Assembly: GCA_027318525.1 (NCBI GenBank)
Contig: DAHVPA010000031.1
Span: forward strand, 1 to 13,197
Length of the DNA stretch: 13,197 nt
Direction: 5' to 3'
DNA from: Candidatus Cloacimonadota bacterium
GTDB lineage: Bacteria; Cloacimonadota; Cloacimonadia; Cloacimonadales; Cloacimonadaceae
Part shown: piece by piece, positions 7,082 through 13,197 of the stretch
How the letters are laid out: each line of letters opens with the position of its first letter
Numbering within the stretch: position 1 is the stretch's first letter
Position numbers and translations under genes: made by a program
Notes under the pieces: generated by a model
What the model was told of the DNA's origin: nothing
Database searches by the model: none
What the model saw: the letters and a program-made list of their open reading frames with translations, nothing else

Positions 7082-9157
7082 ATGGAGCAGCATAGGATAG
7101 ATAAACATCCAATTTTGCCGGAACCAATAATGGACATGATTACTTTTTACTGGAATGGCAAACCCTTATCAGCACGTAAAAACGAAATGATATCGTCTGC
7201 GCTTATTGCAAATGGTATTTCGGTTTTTGGGCATCATCATAAGGATGGAACAGCCCAAGGTATATTTTGTGCCAATGGTCAATGTGCCAAATGCACAGTT
7301 ATTGCAAATGGAATACCTGTTAAGTCATGTATGACCGCAGTTAAAGAAAACATGATTGTAACAAGTGCTGAGGGACTTCCAGAATTACCAAATGATAATG
7401 AACCGATTGAGTTCACTGAGATACCAGAGATTGTCACTGATGTTCTGATAATAGGCGGTGGTCCTTCCGGACTTTCTGCAGCTATCGAATTAGGTAAAAA
7501 TAACATCAAGACACTTCTGATTGATGATAAAACCGAATTAGGCGGAAAGCTTGTTCTGCAGACTCATAAGTTTTTTGGTTCTGAAGAAGATTCGAGAGCC
7601 GGAACCCGAGGCAATGATATTGGTAAACTGCTGGCTGATGAAGTAAGTAAATTGCCCTCTGTATCTACTTGGGTAAACAGCACTGCTTTATTTGTCTTTG
7701 CTGATAAGAAAGTTGGAATCATTAAGGATGGCGAGTATATCTTGGTCCATCCTGAAAGAATATTAAATGCAGCGGGTGCAAGAGAGAAGTTCCTGCGCTT
7801 TACCGGAAACCACCTGGCAAGGATCTATGGTGCAGGAGCATTTCAAACATTGGTAAACAGGGATCTGGTCAAACCGACTCAAAGACTTTTTATTATAGGG
7901 GGCGGTAATGTCGGTTTGATTGCCGGTTATCATGCCTTGCAAGCAGGTGTTGAAGTAGTGGGTTTAGCAGAAGCGATGCCGCAATGCGGTGGTTATAAAG
8001 TCCATGTTGATAAGTTAAAAAGATATGGAGTACCGATTTATACATCCCACACTATTCTTTCAGCAAATGGTGATGAAGCTGTCGAATCAATTACTATTGT
8101 TGCTGTTGATGATAAATTCAAAGCCATTGTCGGCACGGAAAAGACATTCAGTTGCGACACTATCCTTATTGCTGTGGGACTTGATTCACTCAATGAGTTT
8201 ACTCTAGAAGCTGAACAGGCTGGCTTACCCGTTTATGCAGCAGGGGATGCTTTAGAGATTGCTGAAGCCAGCTCCGCCATGTTTAATGGAAAGATCGCAG
8301 GACTCTTAATTGCCAAAGATATGGGAGCACAAGTTGGCAATATTCCTGATGAATGGTATATTAAAGCCAATATCCTGAAGTCTCATCCGGGAAGAATCCT
8401 GCCCTATCAGGATTTATCCGAAGCCCGCGACGTCTTCCCCGTCATCCATTGTCTGCAGGAAATCCCCTGTAATCCATGTACTACTGTCTGCCCTACAAAT
8501 TCGATAAAGATCGAAGATGAAAGTTTGATGGGAGTTCCATTATACCAGGGCAAATGTATTGGCTGCAACAAATGTTTATTGATTTGCCCCGGACTTGCGA
8601 TTACCTTGGTTGATTACCGGAAAGATATCGAATTTCCAACTGTGACCATTCCATACGAAATTGGTAATTATCCTGTTGAACCGGGTCAGATGATTCAACT
8701 TGTTGATATTGATAGCATCAGATTGGGCGGGTTTGAAGTAATAGAAGTTCTTTCCAACAAGTCACGCAAAACACAACTAATCAAACTGAAGGTTCCGGCA
8801 TCCTTAGCTACAAAAGTAGCTTCCTTTATTGTTCAACCGCTTGAAGTAAGCCAGCCTCTTACTACGCCAATTGTGCCCGAATTAATGGCAGATGAAGCCA
8901 TGATTTGCTTATGTGAAAGAGTTTCAGTCAAAGAAGTAAGGAATTTGATCAGAGAAGGCATAACCGACCTGAACCAAATCAAAGCGATTACCAGAGCTGG
9001 AATGGGACCATGTGGTGCGAAGACCTGCGAAGTTTTAATCAAAGGATTGTTTCGTGAAGAAGGCATTCCAGTCTCAGAAGTCATCCCCAATACCAAGCGT
9101 CCAGTTTTTGTTGAAGTGCCATTGTCCAAATTCCCCGGTGCCAAGAAAAGGAGTTGA
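7082..9157 (+). CDS. FAD/NAD-dependent amino-acid dehydrogenase alpha subunit with [2Fe-2S], two [4Fe-4S] and BFD-type cluster motifs
   Basis: 691 residues, in order: an N-terminal HcnA/SoxA-type [2Fe-2S] domain (C63-x4-C68-x2-C71-x11-C83); an FAD-binding Rossmann motif GGGPSG (125-130); an NAD(P)-type motif GGGNVG (273-278); a dicluster ferredoxin segment with C463-x2-C466-x3-C470-P and C492-x2-C495-x2-C498-x3-C502-P; and a C-terminal BFD-like [2Fe-2S] domain (C609-x-C611 ... C644-x4-C649). The layout matches fused HcnAB / dye-linked proline dehydrogenase alpha / opine-oxidase A-type subunits, which take electrons from a DAO-family beta subunit. That beta subunit is encoded next. The extra 4Fe-4S pair suggests electron delivery to ferredoxin or another carrier. 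AAGGAG (7065-7070) precedes the ATG by 11 nt. The substrate is not determinable; proline, hydroxyproline, sarcosine, glycine and opines are all possible. Confidence 0.88.
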   Translation: MEQHRIDKHPILPEPIMDMITFYWNGKPLSARKNEMISSALIANGISVFGHHHKDGTAQGIFCANGQCAKCTVIANGIPVKSCMTAVKENMIVTSAEGLPELPNDNEPIEFTEIPEIVTDVLIIGGGPSGLSAAIELGKNNIKTLLIDDKTELGGKLVLQTHKFFGSEEDSRAGTRGNDIGKLLADEVSKLPSVSTWVNSTALFVFADKKVGIIKDGEYILVHPERILNAAGAREKFLRFTGNHLARIYGAGAFQTLVNRDLVKPTQRLFIIGGGNVGLIAGYHALQAGVEVVGLAEAMPQCGGYKVHVDKLKRYGVPIYTSHTILSANGDEAVESITIVAVDDKFKAIVGTEKTFSCDTILIAVGLDSLNEFTLEAEQAGLPVYAAGDALEIAEASSAMFNGKIAGLLIAKDMGAQVGNIPDEWYIKANILKSHPGRILPYQDLSEARDVFPVIHCLQEIPCNPCTTVCPTNSIKIEDESLMGVPLYQGKCIGCNKCLLICPGLAITLVDYRKDIEFPTVTIPYEIGNYPVEPGQMIQLVDIDSIRLGGFEVIEVLSNKSRKTQLIKLKVPASLATKVASFIVQPLEVSQPLTTPIVPELMADEAMICLCERVSVKEVRNLIREGITDLNQIKAITRAGMGPCGAKTCEVLIKGLFREEGIPVSEVIPNTKRPVFVEVPLSKFPGAKKRS

Positions 9158-9159
9158 AT

Positions 9160-10311
9160 ATGAAAGCTTATGATGTAATAGTAATAGGTGCCGGTTCGAT
9201 TGGGATTCCCATTGCTCTAAATCTGGCAGAACAAAAGTTAAGTGTTCTGGTGCTTGATTCCGAGCATGCACCTTCACAGGAGAATAATAAAAAAGCCATC
9301 GGTGGAGTAAGAGCCACACATTCAGACTATGGCAAAATTACTGTCTCCCAGCGAAGCATTGAAATACTAAAATCCTGGAAAGAAAATCATGGCGATGACC
9401 TCGGCTGGTTATCCAACGGTTACAGTTATCCTGCTTATACACCTGAAGACGAAAAAAAGCTGAAGGATTTAATGCAGGTGCAGCTTAGTTTTGGTTTGAA
9501 TATTAAATGGGTAATGCCCGAAGCTTATAATGAACTGGTACCCGGGATTATGATGGACGAATTAAGAGGCTCCACATATTCGCCTGAAGACGGAAGCTGC
9601 TCTCCCCTCTTAACTGCAATGGCTTTTTATTTCAATGCGAAAAGACTGGGAGTCAAGTTTCAGTTCTGCGAAAAGGTAACTGGAATTGCGGTAAATGAGA
9701 AGACTATTCAGGAAGTCAAGACTGATAAAGGGACTTATCACTGCCGGATGGTTGTTAATGCTGCAGGAAATAATGCCAGATCTATTTCACAGCTTGCAGG
9801 AATTGACATTCCGGTAACACCAGATAACCATGAAGCAGGAATCACTGAGCCTGTGGAAAGATTTTTCGGTCCGATGGTGGTTGACATGCGCAAACGGCCC
9901 GGTTCCGCCAATTTCTACTTTTACCAGAATCATGAAGGTCAAGTCGTTTTTTGTATAACTCCTGATCCTTCAATCTGGGGTGTAGACAACCGTTCAACTT
10001 CAGAATTTTTGCCGATGTGTTCCAAACGTATGCTGGAAATCTACCCACGGTTAAAATTCCTTAAAGTACGTCGAACCTGGCGTGGTCAGTATCCGATGAC
10101 TCCAGACGGGTTCCCGATAGTGGGTAGAATGAAAGAATGTCCAGATTTCATCAATGCAGTCGGTATGTGCGGTCAAGGCTTTATGCTAGGTCCAGGAATG
10201 GGAGAATTAGTAGCCAGAATATGTCTGGATACGCTTACAGAAAGTGACCATAGAGTTCTGCAAAGCTTCAATCCTTATCGTGATTTTTCCGGAATGGAAG
10301 TCTTTAAATAG
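9160..10311 (+). CDS. DAO-family FAD-dependent amino-acid dehydrogenase, beta (catalytic) subunit
   Basis: 383 residues from the ATG at 9160. An N-terminal FAD dinucleotide fold carries GAGSIG (10-15). The substrate domain has the TEPVERFFGPMVVD region seen in sarcosine oxidase beta and proline dehydrogenase beta proteins. The C-terminal FAD contact GMCGQGFMLGPGMGELVARI completes the glycine oxidase/DAO fold. An in-frame TTG at 9154 overlaps the stop of the alpha subunit, but AAAAGGAG (9146-9153) abuts it. The ATG at 9160 has ideal 6-nt spacing and is preferred. The tight packing with the alpha gene shows they form one enzyme: this subunit would oxidise the amine and pass electrons via its partner. 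It is soluble, with no signal peptide. The exact substrate is unknown. Confidence 0.88.
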   Translation: MKAYDVIVIGAGSIGIPIALNLAEQKLSVLVLDSEHAPSQENNKKAIGGVRATHSDYGKITVSQRSIEILKSWKENHGDDLGWLSNGYSYPAYTPEDEKKLKDLMQVQLSFGLNIKWVMPEAYNELVPGIMMDELRGSTYSPEDGSCSPLLTAMAFYFNAKRLGVKFQFCEKVTGIAVNEKTIQEVKTDKGTYHCRMVVNAAGNNARSISQLAGIDIPVTPDNHEAGITEPVERFFGPMVVDMRKRPGSANFYFYQNHEGQVVFCITPDPSIWGVDNRSTSEFLPMCSKRMLEIYPRLKFLKVRRTWRGQYPMTPDGFPIVGRMKECPDFINAVGMCGQGFMLGPGMGELVARICLDTLTESDHRVLQSFNPYRDFSGMEVFK

Positions 10312-10313
10312 GC

Positions 10314-10331
10314 AAAGGAGTTAGCACTACG
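10314..10331 (+). promoter_or_regulatory. Shine-Dalgarno and non-canonical ACG start site of queC
   Basis: AAAGGAG (10314-10320), then 8 nt, then ACG (10329-10331). The motif and spacing equal those of the other genes in this operon, so the ribosome would be placed on ACG. Other rare start codons in frame fit worse: ATA at 10308 lies before the Shine-Dalgarno, and ATT at 10344 is 23 nt after it. Confidence 0.6.
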
Positions 10332-11012
10332 CAGAATCGCGCCATTGTTTTATTAAGCGGAGGAATGGACAGCCTTGTCACCGCTGCAATAGCAGTCAGG
10401 GACAACACCTCTGTGTGTTTTATGCATGTGAACTACGGACAAAGAACTGAAGATATGGAATTGATTTCATTTGAGCAGTTATGTGAGCATTATCATCCTG
10501 AAAAGAAGTTAATTATAGATATGCAATGGTTAAAACATGTCGGTGGCTCAGCGCTAACAGATTCTAATCTACTGATAAAGGACCATGATGGCGAAGAAGG
10601 AGTTCCAATAACTTACGTCCCTTATCGTAATGCCAATATTGTGTCTGCTGCAGTTTCATGGGCAGAAGTAATCTTAGCAAACAGGATTTATATCGGTGCT
10701 GTGGAAGAAGACAGCAGCGGTTATCCTGACTGCCGGGAAACTTTTTTTCAGAACTTGCAGCTGGCAATCAATACAGGCACAAAAGATTCAACAAATATTG
10801 AGCTTGTAACACCTGTTATTCACATGAAGAAAGCTGATATCGTCAAACTCGGTATCAGTCTCAAAGCACCTTTCCAATACTCCTGGAGTTGTTACAAAAA
10901 TAGTCAGGAAGCATGTGGCGTTTGTGACAGCTGTTATCTCAGGCTAAAAGCTTTTCGGGAAGCTGGAGTAGCCGACCCTATCTCCTACCAAAAGGACGTC
11001 TCGCATGAATAA
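10329..11012 (+). CDS. queC: 7-cyano-7-deazaguanine synthase QueC, apparent ACG start codon
   Basis: QueC converts 7-carboxy-7-deazaguanine to preQ0 with ATP and ammonia, on the path to queuosine in tRNA. Seen: the PP-loop ATP motif SGGMDS (10-15 from the proposed start), HVNYGQRTEDME, YVPYRN, GYPDCRETFF, and the zinc site C188-x7-C196-x2-C199-x2-C202. The frame is closed by TAA at 10305-10307, and no ATG, GTG or TTG lies between it and the PP-loop. The first ATG (10365) would delete SGG of the PP-loop. AAAGGAG (10314-10320) stands 8 nt before ACG at 10329, which gives a 227-residue protein of normal length and an N-terminus of normal form (QNRAIVLLSGG). So either ACG is used as a start, or it is a mutated or misread ATG. 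The gene lies 17 nt after the beta subunit and overlaps the asparaginase gene by 8 nt. Confidence 0.88.
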   Translation, partial: TQNRAIVLLSGGMDSLVTAAIAVRDNTSVCFMHVNYGQRTEDMELISFEQLCEHYHPEKKLIIDMQWLKHVGGSALTDSNLLIKDHDGEEGVPITYVPYRNANIVSAAVSWAEVILANRIYIGAVEEDSSGYPDCRETFFQNLQLAINTGTKDSTNIELVTPVIHMKKADIVKLGISLKAPFQYSWSCYKNSQEACGVCDSCYLRLKAFREAGVADPISYQKDVSHE

Positions 11013-11982
11013 GAATATCCTGATAATCCTTACCGGTGGAACCATCGCTATGAAGCTATCAGAAAAACTGGGAGTTATTCCTACCAGCGAGTTCGCCGAT
11101 TTTTTAAAGTCTTTCCCGCAGCTTACATCAACTGCTCAAGTTGATGTCCTCGAGTTTTCCAACATTCCCAGTCCCTACATGACTCCTGAAAAAATGTTTG
11201 AACTTGCACGTCTGATTGATTTAAAAGCGGTCGATTATGATGGATTAGTTATAACTCACGGCACTGATACTTTGGAAGAGACTGCCTATCTTGCTGATTT
11301 GGTTTTGACCACCAGGAAGCCTGTTGTTTTTACTGCTGCAATGAGGAGTGGCAGTGACCTCGGTCTGGATGGACCGCGCAATATCATTGGAGCTGTAAGA
11401 GTTGCCTGTCATCCGGATTCATATGACAAAGGGGTTTTGGTGGTCATGAATGATGAGATCCATGCTGCCAGAGATGTTGTCAAGTCAGATACAGGTAAGG
11501 TCGATGCTTTTATTTCTTTGGGATATGGACCTCTGGGCAGTGTTGATCCCGATAGGGTTGTATATCACCGTCAAACTATCTTTCAGGAATCCATCTGGAC
11601 TGATAAACTGGAGCCCAACATTGACTTAATCAAGGCAACAGCCGGCATGGATGCCAGATACATCCAATGTTCCATACAGCACAAGGCAAAAGCTGTAGTC
11701 ATAGAAGCCATGGGACGCGGCAATCTGCCAGATTATCTGGAACCCGATATCCGGCAAGCTCTGGACAGTAATATTCTAGTTGTTCTTTCATCTCGCGCTT
11801 ATACTGGCAGAGTGCTGCCTGAGTATGGCTACGTATGTGGCGGAAAGTATCTTCAGCAAATGGGTGTCATTTTAGCGGGAGACTTGCAGGGAATAAAAGC
11901 TCGTCTCAAGTTAATGGTCCTCTTTGGTAAATACAATGATCCCCTTCTTGTCCGCAAGTTCTTTCTTGATAGTATTGTCTGA
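11005..11982 (+). CDS. ansA: L-asparaginase, cytoplasmic type I-like
   Basis: 325 residues, the usual length. Seen: the first active-site signature LTGGTIA with nucleophile T13; the second signature THGTDTLEETAY with T87-D88; and the catalytic lysine K160 in NDEIHAARDVVK. Together these provide both catalytic triads of the asparaginase/glutaminase family (equivalents of E. coli T12, T89-D90, K162). There is no signal peptide, so it should act in the cytoplasm, hydrolysing asparagine to aspartate and ammonia. Relatives include the amidotransferase subunit GatD, but the length and lack of a GatD-type N-terminal extension favour an asparaginase. The ATG at 11005 lies inside the end of queC, with AAAGGAC (10990-10996) at 8-nt spacing. 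It is the last gene of the operon; an AT-rich stretch follows with no GC-rich hairpin terminator. Its link to queC may be only transcriptional, although QueC consumes ammonia. Confidence 0.93.
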   Translation: MNKNILIILTGGTIAMKLSEKLGVIPTSEFADFLKSFPQLTSTAQVDVLEFSNIPSPYMTPEKMFELARLIDLKAVDYDGLVITHGTDTLEETAYLADLVLTTRKPVVFTAAMRSGSDLGLDGPRNIIGAVRVACHPDSYDKGVLVVMNDEIHAARDVVKSDTGKVDAFISLGYGPLGSVDPDRVVYHRQTIFQESIWTDKLEPNIDLIKATAGMDARYIQCSIQHKAKAVVIEAMGRGNLPDYLEPDIRQALDSNILVVLSSRAYTGRVLPEYGYVCGGKYLQQMGVILAGDLQGIKARLKLMVLFGKYNDPLLVRKFFLDSIV

Positions 11983-12230
11983 GCTTTCCTTTATTTAATT
12001 AACCATTTTTATTATCAGTAACTTTACTTTATCTTCTTTAAATACATCTATCTATTTCAAAATAGTAATTTATCATTTATATCGATCATAATCATCTTTT
12101 GAACTTTGCAGAGGTTTTACAGAGACTTAGTCTCAGAATACTCTCTGGAAACTCCTACGGAAGATTATGTGATTTAGCTTTCCAAAAATTGGCGGTTATG
12201 TTTAATGGTTACAAATTTAGGAAGTAATGT
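11983..12230 (+). other. AT-rich intergenic region
   Basis: 248 nt without a supported gene. The first 120 nt are strongly T/A-rich with no G+C-rich hairpin. The second half is more GC-balanced and holds inverted repeats (listed separately) in the leader of the radical SAM gene. A TAGGAAG at its end serves as the Shine-Dalgarno for the ATG at 12231. No confident promoter can be named. Confidence 0.6.
12120..12147 (+). repeat. Nested inverted repeats in the radical SAM gene leader
   Basis: A perfect 13-nt inverted repeat GAGACT-T-AGTCTC (12122-12134) lies inside a second pair, CAGAGA (12120-12125) and TCTCTG (12142-12147). The left arms overlap, so the two stems would be mutually exclusive if formed in RNA. 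A further pair TGGAAA/TTTCCA occurs just downstream (about 12146-12183). The site could be an operator or a switching leader structure. It is about 85-110 nt before the start codon. Confidence 0.35.
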
Positions 12231-13197
12231 ATGAAACTAATCGACAAACGCCTTTCCAGAGAAATAATTGGTCTCATGTATAAGATGTCGCTCTTGATGC
12301 TTAGCCGTCCACTCACTGCAGTCACACTTTTGAACCTCATCTATCATCAGTATAGGTTCAGGCGAATCCGGCAAAGTAATACTGAATCTAATCTGCTCAT
12401 ACCTACCTTTATAATATACAGTATCACAAAGAGCTGCAATTTAAACTGCAAAGGCTGCTATGCAAGGATTCACCAAACTTCTTCCGGTCAGGAGTTATCA
12501 TCCTCTGAAGTAGATAATATCCTGCAGCAGTGTGAGGAGTTAGGGATAGGACTTTTTCTTATTGCAGGTGGTGAACCTTATACCAGAGAAGATGTTGTCT
12601 CACTATTCAACAAGTATAAAAGAACGCTCTTTGTAGTTTTTACAAATGGACTGATGCTGAATCCTGACAAGATAAAAGAAATGGGGCGCAATCAAATCCC
12701 CGTTATCAGTTTGGAAGGCGGTCAGTTGCAAACCAATGAACGTCGTGGTGAATCTGTTTACAGTGCTCTTAAACTCAGGTTTCATGATCTTTATAAGTCC
12801 GGAAGATGCTGGGGTGCATCAATCACAACCACTTCAGAGAATATTGCTGAAGTTCTGTCTGATGAGTTTGTGACAAAGCTGATCAGACATAACTGCAGGC
12901 TAGTATTTTACGTAGAATATGTCCCCATCATGGCTGGGACAGATAATCTGATTCTTTCTGAACATCAAAAAAAACAGCTTGTGGAAAAAACAGAACTTAT
13001 GCAGAAAAAACTACCCGCCCTATTTATCGCCTTTCCCGGAAATGAAGATTTATGGGATGGCTGTCTGGCGGCAGGCAGAGGATTTGTTCATATTCAGGCA
13101 GACGGCAGCCTTGAGCCGTGTCCTTTTGCCCCCTTCAGTGATGTCACTCTGAAAGAAACTCCTCTTCGCATAGCTCTTAAATCAAATCTTTTAGCAA
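12231..13197 (+). CDS. Radical SAM protein with SPASM-like C-terminal cysteines (3' truncated by window edge)
   Basis: An open frame of 322 codons runs off the window, so the C-terminus is missing. The start ATG at 12231 is the first after an in-frame TAA (12225) and has AGGA at 8-nt spacing. A roughly 60-residue N-terminal region with hydrophobic/amphipathic character precedes the radical SAM core. The [4Fe-4S]-SAM motif is C69-x3-C73-x2-C76 (SCNLNCKGCYA), and GGEP (113-116) contacts SAM. A later segment, GCLAAGRGFVHIQADGSLEPC (C278 and C297), looks like the start of a SPASM/twitch auxiliary cluster region. Such proteins modify peptides, cofactors or other small molecules; the substrate cannot be told. 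It is not the AmmeMemoRadiSam radical SAM partner, which has a PFL-activase-like cysteine motif. It stands apart from the asparaginase operon by 248 nt and probably has its own promoter. Confidence 0.88.
   Translation, partial: MKLIDKRLSREIIGLMYKMSLLMLSRPLTAVTLLNLIYHQYRFRRIRQSNTESNLLIPTFIIYSITKSCNLNCKGCYARIHQTSSGQELSSSEVDNILQQCEELGIGLFLIAGGEPYTREDVVSLFNKYKRTLFVVFTNGLMLNPDKIKEMGRNQIPVISLEGGQLQTNERRGESVYSALKLRFHDLYKSGRCWGASITTTSENIAEVLSDEFVTKLIRHNCRLVFYVEYVPIMAGTDNLILSEHQKKQLVEKTELMQKKLPALFIAFPGNEDLWDGCLAAGRGFVHIQADGSLEPCPFAPFSDVTLKETPLRIALKSNLLA

Noticed and set aside
9154..9156. TTG start for the beta subunit
   Set aside because: The Shine-Dalgarno directly abuts it with no spacing; the ATG at 9160 has normal spacing and fits the family N-terminus.
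10365..10367. ATG start for queC
   Set aside because: It would remove SGG of the SGGMDS PP-loop, which is needed for ATP binding.
10329..11012. QueC-like component of an anti-phage system (Cap9 or QatC type)
   Set aside because: The protein has standard QueC length and all QueC motifs, and no CBASS or Qat partner genes lie nearby.
12198..12227. Nine-codon open frame ending 3 nt before the radical SAM gene, as a leader peptide
   Set aside because: It has no clear Shine-Dalgarno and no meaningful composition; such short frames are expected by chance.
12231..13197. Radical SAM partner of the MEMO1/AMMECR1 pair
   Set aside because: Its CNLNCKGC motif and SPASM-like tail belong to a different radical SAM class, and it is 9 kb away.

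Overview
This 13.2 kb window looks like chromosomal DNA from an anaerobic, amino-acid-using bacterium of the FCB/Cloacimonadota type. Three things point that way. A secreted protein ends in a type IX secretion (T9SS) sorting domain with the NYPNPFN motif. There is a MEMO1-AMMECR1 pair. An operon encodes a multi-cluster amino-acid dehydrogenase together with an L-asparaginase. The phylum is an inference; no rRNA or other decisive marker is present. I see no CRISPR array, insertion sequence or prophage.

Left part (1-2893, all +): the C-terminal part of a UmuC-type translesion polymerase (cut by the window edge), then a YigZ/IMPACT-family gene, a MEMO1-family gene and an AMMECR1-family gene. The last three are closely spaced and look like one operon. 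The dedicated radical SAM partner that often accompanies MEMO1/AMMECR1 is not here.

Middle-left (2901-4383, +): a promoter-like sequence and a complete tRNA-Gly(GCC) gene, followed 13 nt later by a HAD phosphatase gene with no visible ribosome binding site. The HAD gene overlaps by 4 nt an unassigned P-loop NTPase gene. Next comes a secreted T9SS-type protein (4455-5570, +), convergent with an MFS transporter (5592-6977, -).

Right part (7082-11982, +): an apparent four-gene operon. It holds a 691-aa FAD/NAD oxidoreductase subunit carrying [2Fe-2S], two [4Fe-4S] and BFD-type cysteine sets; a DAO-family FAD catalytic subunit; queC (7-cyano-7-deazaguanine synthase); and a cytoplasmic L-asparaginase. 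The queC reading frame has no ATG, GTG or TTG upstream of its essential PP-loop. An ACG codon sits exactly where the start should be, 8 nt after a strong Shine-Dalgarno sequence. This is the most striking anomaly in the window. After a 248-nt AT-rich intergenic stretch with inverted repeats, a radical SAM protein with SPASM-like C-terminal cysteines begins at 12231 and runs off the right edge.

Together the genes suggest amino-acid oxidation (dehydrogenase, asparaginase), tRNA-related functions (tRNA-Gly, queC) and several conserved but poorly understood protein families. I did not find convincing evidence for a wholly new system. The best candidates for follow-up are the ACG start, the tRNA-HAD-NTPase unit and the iron-sulfur-rich dehydrogenase operon.
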